A stretch of 64,000 bases of DNA from Brachybacterium tyrofermentans (GTDB taxonomy: Bacteria > Actinomycetota > Actinomycetes > Actinomycetales > Dermabacteraceae). The notes under the pieces were generated by a model, which saw nothing but the letters and a program-made list of their open reading frames with translations, had not been told where the DNA came from and searched no databases. The translations under genes were made by a program, and so were the position numbers. The stretch covers positions 62,001-126,000 of the forward strand of contig NZ_JABUXW010000012.1 in the NCBI RefSeq assembly GCF_014897585.1. Direction: 5' to 3'. Of the stretch, positions 36,458-45,686 are shown piece after piece. How positions within the stretch are numbered: position 1 is the first letter of the stretch; every line of letters starts with the position of its first letter.

Positions 36458-36595
36458 ATGAGCAAGCGCACGTTCCAGCCGAACAACCGTCGTCGCGCGA
36501 AGAAGCACGGCTTCCGCGCCCGCATGCGCACCCGCGCCGGCCGCGCCATCCTGAACGCACGTCGCACCAAGGGTCGCGCCGAGCTCTCCGCCTGA
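36458..36595 (+). CDS. rpmH: 50S ribosomal protein L34
   Basis: 45 residues: [20 protein letters not shown] and the end [18 protein letters not shown] are the universal L34 sequence, rich in Arg and Lys. It belongs to the large ribosomal subunit. GAGGAGA lies 7 bases before the ATG. It is first in the rpmH-rnpA-yidD-yidC-jag-rsmG cluster running right from the origin. Confidence 0.98.
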   Translation: MSKRTFQPNNRRRAKKHGFRARMRTRAGRAILNARRTKGRAELSA

Positions 36596-36638
36596 GACGG
36601 ATCTGCCGACGTGACCAGGGGTTTCAGGCACTGGTCCT

Positions 36639-37007
36639 GTGAACTGGTCTAGTCACCGACTGCATACCGGCGAACAGTTCCGCGCCATCACCCGTGGCGG
36701 AGCGCGCAGCGCCCGATCCCACGTGGTCGTGCACCTCTCCCTGCTTCCGCAGGATGGAGATGCACCCCGCGTGGGATTCGTCGTGTCCAAGCGGATCGGC
36801 AACGCGGTGGTGCGCAACCGGGTGACCCGTCGTCTGCGGGAGATCGTGCGCCCGCAGTTCGAGGGTCTGCCCCCGGGGTCGGCGATCGTGCTGCGGGCGC
36901 TCCCCGGTATCGACGAGCAGCCCTTCGACGAGCTCGAGGCCGAGGTGGCCTCAGCGCTCGGCTCGGCGGTCCGCAAGCTCGAGCGTCGACGCGGCGGCGA
37001 CCGGTGA
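36639..37007 (+). CDS. rnpA: Ribonuclease P protein component
   Basis: 122 residues from a GTG at 36639. HRLHTGEQFRAITRGG leads into VGFVVSKRIGNAVVRNRVTR, the family's RNA-binding RNR motif, and LREIVRPQF. It assists the catalytic RNA in removing 5' leaders of tRNA precursors. The ribosome site before the GTG is weak, so the exact start is less certain. It follows rpmH by 43 bp, and its stop overlaps the yidD start (GTGA). Confidence 0.96.
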   Translation: MNWSSHRLHTGEQFRAITRGGARSARSHVVVHLSLLPQDGDAPRVGFVVSKRIGNAVVRNRVTRRLREIVRPQFEGLPPGSAIVLRALPGIDEQPFDELEAEVASALGSAVRKLERRRGGDR

Positions 37008-37363
37008 CCGGCGAAGCCCCCGGTCGTTCGCCCCACGGCGCGGCGGCCGGTGCTGCCGGCGACCCGGGGGATCGTCGTGGTCCGCTGAGACTCATCCTCG
37101 AGCTCCCACGCCGCGCGCTCGCCCTCCTGGTGCGCGGTTATCAGGTCGGGATCTCGCCCTATACCCCACCGGCATGCCGGTACGACCCGGTGTGCTCGCA
37201 GTACGGCATGGACGCCCTGCGGGTGCACGGAGCGGTGAAGGGAACGATCCTGACCACGGGACGGATCTTCCGCTGCAATCCGCTCAGCCATGGGGGCCCC
37301 GACCCGGTCCCCGCCCCGGGCATGTGGAGGAATCCACGCCGACTGCGGCACCCAGCCCACTAG
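37004..37363 (+). CDS. yidD: Membrane protein insertion efficiency factor YidD
   Basis: 119 residues. The core is VRGYQVGISPYTPPACRYDP then VCSQYGMDALRVHGAVKGTI and RIFRCNPLSHGGPDPVP, the complete YidD signature with its conserved cysteines (PACRYDPVCSQY, FRCNP). It aids YidC-dependent insertion at the membrane. An N-terminal Ala/Gly/Arg extension of about 25 residues is not conserved. The GTG start overlaps rnpA by 4 bp. Confidence 0.95.
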   Translation: MTGEAPGRSPHGAAAGAAGDPGDRRGPLRLILELPRRALALLVRGYQVGISPYTPPACRYDPVCSQYGMDALRVHGAVKGTILTTGRIFRCNPLSHGGPDPVPAPGMWRNPRRLRHPAH

Positions 37364-37448
37364 GGCCTACTCTTGTCCAAGATTCCCGACCACAGCCGAC
37401 ACCTCGTATGAACGTCATACGCATCCGTGCGGCAGGAAGACCAGGCCG

Positions 37449-38555
37449 ATGAACCCCCTGTACCCGATCGAATGGGCCGTCTCATGGCTCATGGTGAAGT
37501 TCCATGCCGTGCTGTCGGTGTTCATGGAGCCGGATTCCGGCCTGACCTGGGTGCTCTCCATCGTGGGCCTCACCGTCGTGGTGCGAACCCTGATCATCCC
37601 GCTGTTCGTGCGCCAGATCCGCGCCTCGCGCGCGATGCAGATGGTCTCGCCCGAGCTGCAGGCCGTCCAGAAGAAGTACAAGGGCAAGACGGACCAGGCC
37701 TCGAAGCAGAAGATGGCCGAAGAGACCATGGCGATCTACAAGGACGCCGGCGCCAGCCCGTTCTCCTCGTGCCTGCCGGTCCTGCTGCAGATGCCGATCT
37801 TCTTCGGCCTCTTCCGCGTGCTGTACAACAAGCTGCCCGACGCCGCCGAGGGCGCCGGCTTCGGCCCGCTGACCCCTGAGCTCGCCCGCAGCGCCAGCAA
37901 CTCCACGTTCTTCGGCGACATCACCATCGCCGACAGCTTCCTGAACACCGGCGACGGCGGCATCACCACCCGCATCGTCGCGGGCATCATCATCGCCTGC
38001 ATGTGCGCGGTCACCTTCTTCACCCAGAAGTCGCTGACCATGAAGAACATGCCCAAGGCAGCCCTCGAGGGCCCCATGGCCAGCACGCAGAAGATGATGC
38101 TGTACATGCTCCCGTTCATCTACGTGATCACGGGCCCGGGCATGCCGATCGGTGTGCTCATCTACTGGCTGACCACCAACGTGTGGACCTTCTGCCAGCA
38201 GTACATCGTCATCCAGGCCGCCCCCACGCCGGGATCGGACGCTGCCAAGGCGCGCCAGGAGCGCATCAACGCCAAGCGTGAGAAGAAGGGCCTCGAGCCC
38301 CTCGACTTCACCCCGCCGAAGAAGGTCTCCACCGAGCCGGAGCCCGAGCAGCCGCTGCGAGTGCAGCCGCCGTCCAAGAACAAGGGCGGCAAGAAGCTCT
38401 CCGATCAGGAGAAGCTCGAGCGAGCACGCGCGGCCCGGGAGAAGGCCGCCGAGGAGCGGCGCGCGGCCCAGGAAGCGGCGGGCGAGACCCCGACCCCGCC
38501 CTCGTCGGGCTCGTCCGCGCTGAACAAGGGCGCGAAGAAGAAGCGTAAGAAGTGA
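37449..38555 (+). CDS. yidC: Membrane protein insertase YidC
   Basis: 368 residues, the Gram-positive/actinobacterial short form without a large periplasmic domain. Membrane segments are near residues 10-28, 40-60 (VLSIVGLTVVVRTLIIPLFV, with the conserved Arg), 112-130, 180-200 and 225-245. The loop SRAMQMVSPELQAVQKKYKG is the typical cytoplasmic hairpin. The C-terminal tail of about 100 residues is rich in Lys, Glu and Ala and may bind ribosomes. It inserts and folds membrane proteins. Starts 85 bp after yidD, before jag. Confidence 0.97.
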   Translation: MNPLYPIEWAVSWLMVKFHAVLSVFMEPDSGLTWVLSIVGLTVVVRTLIIPLFVRQIRASRAMQMVSPELQAVQKKYKGKTDQASKQKMAEETMAIYKDAGASPFSSCLPVLLQMPIFFGLFRVLYNKLPDAAEGAGFGPLTPELARSASNSTFFGDITIADSFLNTGDGGITTRIVAGIIIACMCAVTFFTQKSLTMKNMPKAALEGPMASTQKMMLYMLPFIYVITGPGMPIGVLIYWLTTNVWTFCQQYIVIQAAPTPGSDAAKARQERINAKREKKGLEPLDFTPPKKVSTEPEPEQPLRVQPPSKNKGGKKLSDQEKLERARAAREKAAEERRAAQEAAGETPTPPSSGSSALNKGAKKKRKK

Positions 38556-38628
38556 CCTCGCACCCCGGGAGCATCGATGCTCCCGGGGCGCACCTCTCTC
38601 ATCCCGAGCATGTCCCCGGAGGATCCTC

Positions 38629-39390
38629 ATGAACGACAGCACGTCTGATGTCCCCACGGCCGCCGAGGCCGACGAGAACCTGAGCGCTGCTCCCGAGCAG
38701 GACGCGAGCGCACAGCCCATCGCCCCCGCGCCCTCGCCCGCCGTTGTCGAGGAGGACGCCGCCTCGGAGGACGCCACGGACGGCCCCGCTCAGGACAACG
38801 ACGCTGCCGAATACTCCGATGCCGCCAGCACCACGGACGGCACCGAGGGCCAGCCGACGGACGGCGCGGCGGCGGAGTCCGCTGAGGAGTCCGCGGAGAA
38901 CACCCCTGCCGAGACGTCGGAGGAGCGGATGCGCCGGCTCGAGGAGGAAGGCGACATCGCAGCCGACTACCTCGAGGAGCTGCTGGACATCGCGGATCTC
39001 GACGGTGACATCGACATCGACGTGGACGGCGACCGGGCCTCCGTGGAGATCGCCGGCGCCGATCGACTCGCGACGCTGAACCGGCCCAAGGGCGAGCTGC
39101 TGGATGCGCTGCAGGAGCTCACGCGCCTGGCTGTGCAGTCCCGCACCGGCAACCGCTCCCGACTGATGCTGGACATCGGCGGATTCCGTGCGGAGCACAA
39201 GGGCAGCCTCGAGGAGCTCGCCGAGAAGGCGGTCGCGGAGGCGAAGGAGGGTGACGCCGCTGTCCCGCTGCGTCCCATGAACCCCTTCGAGCGCAAGGTC
39301 GTCCATGATGTCGCCAAGCGTGAGGGTCTGCGGTCCGAGTCCGACGGTGACGGCAAGAACCGCCACGTCGTGATCTACCCGGCCTCCTGA
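38629..39390 (+). CDS. jag: Jag/KhpB RNA-binding protein (KH and R3H domains)
   Basis: 253 residues. The first 95 are acidic and disordered (Ala, Glu, Asp, Thr). The KH domain runs about 110-190 (ADYLEELLDIADLDGDIDID, then RTGNRSRLMLDIGGFR). The R3H domain ends the protein with NPFERKVVHDVAKREGLRSE and RHVVIYPAS. Relatives bind RNA and affect cell elongation and division. GGAGGATCC precedes the ATG. It sits in its conserved place between yidC and rsmG. Confidence 0.94.
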   Translation: MNDSTSDVPTAAEADENLSAAPEQDASAQPIAPAPSPAVVEEDAASEDATDGPAQDNDAAEYSDAASTTDGTEGQPTDGAAAESAEESAENTPAETSEERMRRLEEEGDIAADYLEELLDIADLDGDIDIDVDGDRASVEIAGADRLATLNRPKGELLDALQELTRLAVQSRTGNRSRLMLDIGGFRAEHKGSLEELAEKAVAEAKEGDAAVPLRPMNPFERKVVHDVAKREGLRSESDGDGKNRHVVIYPAS

Positions 39391-39398
39391 GGCGCCCG

Positions 39399-40064
39399 GT
39401 GCTTCCCCTTCCTGATTCCCTGCGCCCGTCGGCGGAGCGTCTGTTCGCAGATCGCCTCGGCCTGGCGGAGCGCTTCGCGAGCATGCTCGCCGAGCAGGGT
39501 CCTGAGCGTGGTCTCATCGGTCCTCGTGAGGTCGAGCGGCTCTGGGGACGGCACATCCTCAACTGCGCCCTCATGGCCGACGCCATCGATCCGTCGGCAC
39601 GCACTCTCGCCGACATCGGATCCGGCGCCGGTCTGCCGGGTGTGGTCCTGGCGATCGCCCGCCCCGACCTGACGGTGACGCTCGTGGAGACCATGCAGCG
39701 ACGGGCCAGCTGGCTCGAGGAGGTCGACGCCGAGCTCGGCCTGGGCCTCGAGGTGGTGCGTGCCCGCGCCGAGGATCTGCATGGTGAGCGATCGTTCGAT
39801 GTCGTGACCGCTCGTGCGGTGGCAGCGCTGGACAAGCTCGCACGCTGGACCCTCCCGCTGGTGGCCGATGGCGGGGAGCTGCTGGCCATGAAGGGCGGAT
39901 CCGCCGCCGAGGAGGTCGACAAGGCGTCCAAGGCCCTGGCGACGCTGGGCGGGATCGATCCGCGCATTGAGCAGTACGGGGTCGGCGAGGTTGAGGTTCC
40001 CACTACAGTGGTCCAAGTGCGTCGCCGTGCACAGGGGACCAGGAAGGGAGAGACACGTGGCTGA
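39399..40064 (+). CDS. rsmG: 16S rRNA (guanine-N7) methyltransferase RsmG
   Basis: 221 residues from a GTG at 39399. The SAM-binding motif is LADIGSGAGLPGVVLAIARP, preceded by EVERLWGRHILNCALMAD, both typical of RsmG. It methylates G527 of 16S rRNA. It starts 8 bp after jag stops and overlaps the parA start by 8 bp. Its loss confers low-level streptomycin resistance in known species. Confidence 0.95.
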   Translation: MLPLPDSLRPSAERLFADRLGLAERFASMLAEQGPERGLIGPREVERLWGRHILNCALMADAIDPSARTLADIGSGAGLPGVVLAIARPDLTVTLVETMQRRASWLEEVDAELGLGLEVVRARAEDLHGERSFDVVTARAVAALDKLARWTLPLVADGGELLAMKGGSAAEEVDKASKALATLGGIDPRIEQYGVGEVEVPTTVVQVRRRAQGTRKGETRG

Positions 40065-40980
40065 ACAGCACGAAGATTCCTCCCCAGGACGAGGGTCGAT
40101 GGAGGACACTCCGCTGATGCGCGAGCTCGCCAGAGATCACGCACGCCGCAAGAAGCTCGATGGTGTCCGGTTCGGTGCTCCGGAGTCGACCCGGATCATC
40201 ACCATCGCCAATCAGAAGGGCGGAGTCGGCAAGACGTCGACGACCGTGAACATGGCAGCAGCGCTGTCCATGGGCGGATTGCAGGTGCTGGTGATCGATG
40301 CGGACCCGCAGGGGAACACCTCCACAGCCCTGGACATCGAGCATCATGCCGAGGTCCCGAGCATGTACGAGGTGCTCGTGGAGTCCGCTCCACTGGCGGA
40401 CGTCGTCCAGGATGTCCCGGACATGGCGCGGCTGCAGTGCGCGCCGGCCACGATCAACCTCTCCGGTGCCGAAATCGAGCTGGTCTCCCTGGTGGCGCGT
40501 GAGAACCGACTGCGCAATGCGATCCGGGACTACCTCGAGCACCGTGAGTCCGAGGGGCTGCCCCGTCTGGACTATGTGCTGATCGACTGCCCGCCGTCGC
40601 TGGGCCTGCTGACCGTGAACGCACTGGTCGCGGCCCGCGAGGTCCTGATCCCGATCCAGGCCGAGTACTACGCGCTCGAGGGTCTGAGCCTGCTGCTGAA
40701 CAACATCGATCTGATCCGCCAGCATCTCAACCCCGAGCTGGTGGTCTCCTCGATCATGCTGACCATGTACGACGCCCGAACCCGGCTCGCCGCACAGGTC
40801 GCACAGGACGTCCGGGAGCATTTCCCGGAGCAGACCCTGGAGACGACGATCCCCCGTTCGGTGCGTATCTCGGAAGCCCCGAGCTACGGGCAGACTGTGC
40901 TCACGTACGATCCGGGCTCCAGCGGCGCCCTCGCCTACCGGGCCGCCGCCCACGAACTCACGATCCGACCCGCCCCATGA
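40057..40980 (+). CDS. parA: Chromosome-partitioning ATPase ParA
   Basis: 307 residues from a GTG at 40057 with GGGAG upstream. The deviant Walker A is IITIANQKGGVGKTSTTVN. VLVIDADPQGNTSTAL is the A' motif, YVLIDCPPSLGLLT is Walker B, and SEAPSYGQTV is near the end. ParA dimers bind the nucleoid with ATP and pull ParB-parS complexes apart. The gene begins inside the rsmG end and is followed 88 bp later by parB. A short near-palindrome in that gap may be an operator. Confidence 0.96.
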   Translation: MAEQHEDSSPGRGSMEDTPLMRELARDHARRKKLDGVRFGAPESTRIITIANQKGGVGKTSTTVNMAAALSMGGLQVLVIDADPQGNTSTALDIEHHAEVPSMYEVLVESAPLADVVQDVPDMARLQCAPATINLSGAEIELVSLVARENRLRNAIRDYLEHRESEGLPRLDYVLIDCPPSLGLLTVNALVAAREVLIPIQAEYYALEGLSLLLNNIDLIRQHLNPELVVSSIMLTMYDARTRLAAQVAQDVREHFPEQTLETTIPRSVRISEAPSYGQTVLTYDPGSSGALAYRAAAHELTIRPAP

Positions 40981-41016
40981 CAGCACCCTCGAGGCATCGT
41001 CGCGACGACGCTCCGC

Positions 41017-41031
41017 ATGTTTCAGGAACAT
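41017..41031. promoter_or_regulatory. Near-palindrome between parA and parB
   Basis: ATGTTTCAGGAACAT (41017-41031) is a 15-bp inverted repeat with one mismatched pair, 37 bp before the parB ATG. Its left half TGTTTCA equals a parS half-site, so it may bind ParB; no other support. Confidence 0.3.
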
Positions 41032-41068
41032 CCCCCGCTGAACAACGCTTTCCGGAAGGACGACGGCC

Positions 41069-43051
41069 ATGACGCAGAAGCGAGGACTCGGTCGAGGACT
41101 CGGCGCCCTGATCCCGGGCGCTGGTTCGAGCCCCGCTCCGGAGCAGGAGCTGCGCACCCGTGCGCAGCGGGCGTCTGCCGCTGACCAGGAACCATCGAGC
41201 CCTCGTCCGGTGGACATGTTCTTCTCCGGGGAGAAGGCCTCCGAGGACCAGGACTACCCGCAGCGGGAGCGGGGCACCCGCACCGATCTGGCGGGCGAGA
41301 TGGCACGCGCCGCCGCTCAGCGCCGCGGCCGAGGAGCATCCACCCGGTCGACGACCTCCCGTGGTGCTGCGACATCCGCGGAGGGCCCGACCGAGACCGC
41401 TGAGGCCCCGACGACGGCGAAGCCGAGCCGCACGCGCTCCACGGGCGCGGCAGGCACGTCCTCCTCGACGTCGTCGACCACGAAGTCGTCGACCACGAAG
41501 CCCTCCACGGCGAAGTCCTCCACGGTGAAGGCCTCCGGTGCGAAGTCGTCTGCCTCGACGTCCTCCGCCCCGAAATCCTCGGCCTCGAAGCCCACCTCGG
41601 GGAAGAAGGACCCGGCGAAGCCCACCACGTCGAAGCGCGCTTCCGCGACGTCGACCCCGTCGAAGGCTGCTTCCGAGAACGTCACTGCCACGACGACGGC
41701 TCCTGCGAAGACCGCCCCCACTGCGTCTGCCTCGACAGAGGCGGCGCCCCCGAAGACCGCTGCCCTCACGACCACTCCAGCGAAGACTGCCCCCGAGAAG
41801 GCCGCCCCCGACAAGGCCGCCTCCGCGACGGCCGAAGCGGCCGCTGCCGGCGACGCTGCGGAGCAGCCCGCCTCGGTGCCGACCGCTTCCTCAGGGAGCG
41901 CGCCCGCACCGGTTGCCGCTGGCGGGACCGACTCCGTCTCGGCCCCGGCGGAATCGACACCGGCAGAGCCGACACCGGCAGGGACGACACCAGCAGAGAC
42001 GGCACCGGTGGAGCTGGCACCAGCGGAGCCGACGGCGACCGCTCTGTCCTCCGGCGACGACGCCCTCGCTGCGAAGGCCGCGTCGGACGATGTCGTCGCA
42101 GGCAGCGCTGCTGCCGAGGTCGAGGCCGACCAGCCGGCGTCGGCCCCTTCAGACGAAGCCCCTTCGGACGAGCTGCCGAGCGATGTTCACGGTCGTCAGG
42201 AGCTGGTGAGCGTCCCGGGCGCCGAGTTCGCCGAGATCCCGATCCACGAGATCCGCGAGAACCCGCGGAACCCGCGCACGATGTTCGATGACGACGAGCT
42301 CGACGAGCTCGCCTTCTCGCTCCGCGAGGTCGGCGTCCTGCAGCCCGTCGTCGTGCGGCCGATTCCCGTCACAGACGAGGGTGAATCCTTCGAGCTGGTC
42401 ATGGGTGAGCGGCGCTGGCGGGCAGCCCGCCGTGCCGAGCTGACGGCGATCCCCGCGATCATCCGCGAGACCAGCGACGATGACCTGCTCCGGGATGCTC
42501 TGCTCGAGAACCTTCACCGTGCGCAGCTGAATCCGCTGGAAGAGGCCAACGCCTATCAGCAGCTGCTCGAGGACTTCGGCTGCACGCAGGACGAGCTCGG
42601 TGAGCGGATCGGTCGTTCACGCCCGCAGATCACCAATACGCTTCGACTGCTCCGACTGCCCGCGCTCGTCCAGCGACGACTCGCCAGCGGCGCTCTGAGT
42701 GCAGGCCACGCCCGCGCACTTCTCTCCCTGGACGATCCCGCCTTGATGGAGGAGCTCGCCCAGCGGATCGTGAGCGAAGGCCTGTCTGTGCGCGCGGTCG
42801 AGCGACTGGTCGCTCGGGGAGGCCAGCAGGCCCCCGCGCGGACGATCCGCCGTACGACCTACGATCCCCACGTCGTGGATCTGACCAGTCGACTCTCGAA
42901 CCGGCTGGAGACCCCGGTTCGTATCGACGTGGGCAAGCGTAAGGGCAAGATCACTCTGGAGTTCACGAATCTCGAGGATCTGGACCGTCTGATCGACTCC
43001 ATGGGTCTGGCCGTTCCGGCGACGGGTACTGACGAGGACGTGGCGGACTGA
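41069..43051 (+). CDS. parB: Chromosome-partitioning CTPase ParB with long low-complexity insert
   Basis: 660 residues, about twice the usual length. The N-terminus is the ParB start (MTQKRGLGRGLGALIPGAGS). Residues about 95-375 are a Ser/Thr/Ala/Lys/Pro-rich stretch with repeats such as PAKTAP and TTKSST, turning acidic at its end. The conserved ParB core starts near 381: FAEIPIHEIRENPRNPRTMF, then VMGERRWRAARRAEL (about 446) and LLENLHRAQLNPLEEANAY (about 480), the CTP-binding motifs. The parS-reading HTH is ELGERIGRSRPQITNTLRLL, and the C-terminal dimer domain follows. All key motifs are intact, so it should be active. A parS-like array lies right after it. Confidence 0.95.
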   Translation: MTQKRGLGRGLGALIPGAGSSPAPEQELRTRAQRASAADQEPSSPRPVDMFFSGEKASEDQDYPQRERGTRTDLAGEMARAAAQRRGRGASTRSTTSRGAATSAEGPTETAEAPTTAKPSRTRSTGAAGTSSSTSSTTKSSTTKPSTAKSSTVKASGAKSSASTSSAPKSSASKPTSGKKDPAKPTTSKRASATSTPSKAASENVTATTTAPAKTAPTASASTEAAPPKTAALTTTPAKTAPEKAAPDKAASATAEAAAAGDAAEQPASVPTASSGSAPAPVAAGGTDSVSAPAESTPAEPTPAGTTPAETAPVELAPAEPTATALSSGDDALAAKAASDDVVAGSAAAEVEADQPASAPSDEAPSDELPSDVHGRQELVSVPGAEFAEIPIHEIRENPRNPRTMFDDDELDELAFSLREVGVLQPVVVRPIPVTDEGESFELVMGERRWRAARRAELTAIPAIIRETSDDDLLRDALLENLHRAQLNPLEEANAYQQLLEDFGCTQDELGERIGRSRPQITNTLRLLRLPALVQRRLASGALSAGHARALLSLDDPALMEELAQRIVSEGLSVRAVERLVARGGQQAPARTIRRTTYDPHVVDLTSRLSNRLETPVRIDVGKRKGKITLEFTNLEDLDRLIDSMGLAVPATGTDEDVAD

Positions 43052-43078
43052 TCCCGCTCGAGGTCGAGTGACGACGAC

Positions 43079-43128
43079 CTGACACAGAGGAGGGGCCGGC
43101 GACATCGCCGGCCCCTCCTCTGTGTCAG
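43079..43128 (+). terminator. Perfect 24-bp inverted repeat after parB
   Basis: The arms 43079-43102 and 43105-43128 are perfect inverted copies of 24 bp separated by two bases. It starts 28 bp after the parB stop and would form a very stable hairpin or cruciform, marking the border to the gene-free 3-kb region. Confidence 0.85.
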
Positions 43129-43624
43129 AGACGGCAGCCGTGTCCGTGAGGTCGACTGCGTCAGAGAGGATATCTGCGCGCGTTGCCGCTGTTGTCGGGC
43201 CCTTCTAGCTCTTGAGACAGTTCGAGAGGCGCTGTGCGTCCGACGCCGGGATGTGGGGCCGGGCGGGTTTGCGGTATCGCAGTCGGGCCTGGTTCGTGTG
43301 CCGACAAGGGGCCGCACGTGTGAGACTACGATCACACCCTGTGTCAGGGCTACGGAAGTGACATCACCCAGTGGCCTGTCATAACCGAGGTATACCCTCT
43401 CCCCACTGGTTGCACCTCAAGCCCTTCGTCAACACTCCACATTGGTCCTTGTGGACAACGCCGTGATGCGCTGTTGCAGGTGAGGCACGAGATTGCCGAG
43501 TTATCCACCGCTGTGTACACATCTGTGGACCGACTACGCGCAGCCCGCCCCGGAGCAGATCTGACATACTCACCCCATCCCCCATGTGGTCTCGCTCGAG
43601 GCGAGGTGCGCTCTCGCGGGAGTG

Positions 43625-45577
43625 TGTTTGCCGTGAAACTCATCCGGCGGTCCGATCGGTGACTGGCCTGGGCTATAGGCGCAGACGTTCGACGTGAAAC
43701 GCTGCTGTCGACCGGGCGGGGTACCCAATCCACAACTGTTGCGGTCTTCTGCTGTTGGCACGCGGCGGCGAGCCTCACGCGCGGCGGACCACCCTTTGCG
43801 CCTGTCCTTGCCGCACGGTCTGTCCGTTGTAGAGTCTGTGGTTTCGCGTGAAACAGGGGCGCATGGTATGAAGGCGCTTAGCGCGGCGCGGTCGGTATGT
43901 CACGCGATGTTTCACGTCGAACGGCACCGGGGGCCAGCCGTGGACCTGCTGGGCTCGATCGGTCGTGACGCGCCCGCGCCTGGCACGGGAGGGATGCCGA
44001 GACCGAAGCACCTCCGTCAGGGAATGGATCGGGCCAGCAGTCTGCTGACTTGCGCTCCATCACGTGGAACCCGCTCACATATGGCGTGAGGAGCAGATGT
44101 TCAGGGTTCCGCATACAGTTTCACGTGGATCCTAACGTTTGGCAACGATGGAGCACGTCTCGGCACCCGACCTTCTCAGCTTTCCCTGCGATTCCGAGGG
44201 CGCCACTAGTCTTCTATCGGCTTCCGGCGGGACCCATGCCGTAGCGCGACGGCTCTCTTGTACTCGATGGATCGCCGCAACTGAATCCGTTTCACGGGAA
44301 ACATGTGGGGGCAACCTGCAACTTTTGCCAGACAGGTTCGCCCGGCTTTGCCTGCTATTTGACTCCGTCCTCAGGTTTCCCGTGAAACAGCATGCCTAAA
44401 CCCTTCGTGCGGTTGTGAGGAGTTCGAGCTTTCTGTCTGGAACCTCTGCCCACGGCCGGCACATGCTCGACGTGTACAACGAGGTCACTTCCGTAGCTAG
44501 GCGCTTGCGTTACACGTGGAACATGGCCGGTGAGTCCCGGATCGGGGACATGTTGGCGGAGCTGGAAGAGCCAACATGATGGACTGGATCTCTCTCACAG
44601 CGATTCGGTCGCGCATGGAACCCCTTCATCGTTGGCGATGCTGGCGAGTCGCCTTCATGGTGGCGTACGGGCTCTCGGATCGCGGCAGATCATCCGGGAG
44701 GCATTAGCGAACAGGGTGCACGTGAAACATCCCGTAGTGGAAGAACGTTGAGAGGTCCGTATGTCTAGTTCGGCACCGGTACCTCGTGTTTCACGGGGAA
44801 CATCGCGCTGGTTGACCCATCATCGTTCTGGGGTTCGGACCGCGCCTCGCGGAGTCAGTTGCTGGGTGAGACCGACAAGCTGCTACGACGCGCAGCGCAG
44901 CGATCTCGTGACGTTTCTCGTGAAACACTGAACTCTGGCAGGACGGTGCATTCTTGGAGCTGTCAGTACTCAGCGTGCAGTGCGTGATCTCTCTCTCGCG
45001 CCCCATGCGGGGGACATTGCCCGCCGACCAGTCTCCATGCAGCACGGTTGAGTAGCGACGGGTTCACGTGAAACGCCATGAACTCGGTGAGGCGACCCGG
45101 GATGCTCGACAGCGCGGTGCGCACGGCACAAAGTACGTCGACGCCACATCCCGACAGTCCTCCAAGGGTCAACTTTTATGTGGATGGGACGGCGACGTGG
45201 CTATGTTTGCCGTGAAACTCTCGTCTAGGCGCAGCGCCTTCGCCGCCACCATGCGATGGGATTCGCGCAACGGGTACCGGGACCGAGATTGTGAGGTTCA
45301 CAAATTGGCCCATCCACCCACGCCCCGACTGAGCGCGCCCGCAAGAACCCGCGTCCCTGCTCGACCGGATCTGGCTTCACGCGAAACGTGGCGTCCGCCA
45401 GAGATCGAACCGGATGTGGTCAGTTGCCCTCTTGTGTATGAACGACACGTTGACAACCAGTGACCGAGAAGGATCCCACGCTCTCCCGAGTCACTGGATT
45501 GACCGAGCCACTCGTGACGATGGCCGACGGCTGCCCAGGGCTCTGGGACTGCTCGAGCCGCGTTCGCACGTGAACCG
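43625..45577. repeat. parS: Array of about sixteen parS-like sites
   Basis: Compared with the consensus TGTTTCACGTGAAACA, 16-mers start at 43625, 43686, 43840, 43908, 44056, 44117, 44288, 44374, 44508, 44714, 44787, 44912, 45060, 45204, 45373 and 45562. Most match 12-14 of 16 positions (43840, 44288, 44374, 44787 and 44912 have 14; 44056 and 45562 are weakest). None is perfect. Spacing is 61-206 bp. Two copies (43625 and 45204) are identical, TGTTTGCCGTGAAACT. This looks like the chromosomal centromere bound by the adjacent ParB. Confidence 0.8.
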
Positions 45578-45686
45578 TGCCGCGGCCTAGGCATGGTCCG
45601 TCGAGAGCACGACGAGCACCAGAGAAGGGTGCATTCACTGGAGGGCGGTGCACGGGATTCAGCGTTATGCACACTGTGCGAAACCT

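Noticed and set aside
37482-38777. A 431-codon minus-strand frame opposite yidC
   Set aside because: Antisense to yidC with low-complexity Leu/Gly/Arg/His sequence.
41345-42200. Frameshift or fusion in parB
   Set aside because: The frame is continuous, both ends belong to ParB, and the insert has normal third-position GC; it reads as a true low-complexity linker.
43625-45577. CRISPR-like array
   Set aside because: Spacing is irregular (61-206 bp), repeats are short, degenerate and palindromic, and no cas genes are present; parS explains it better.
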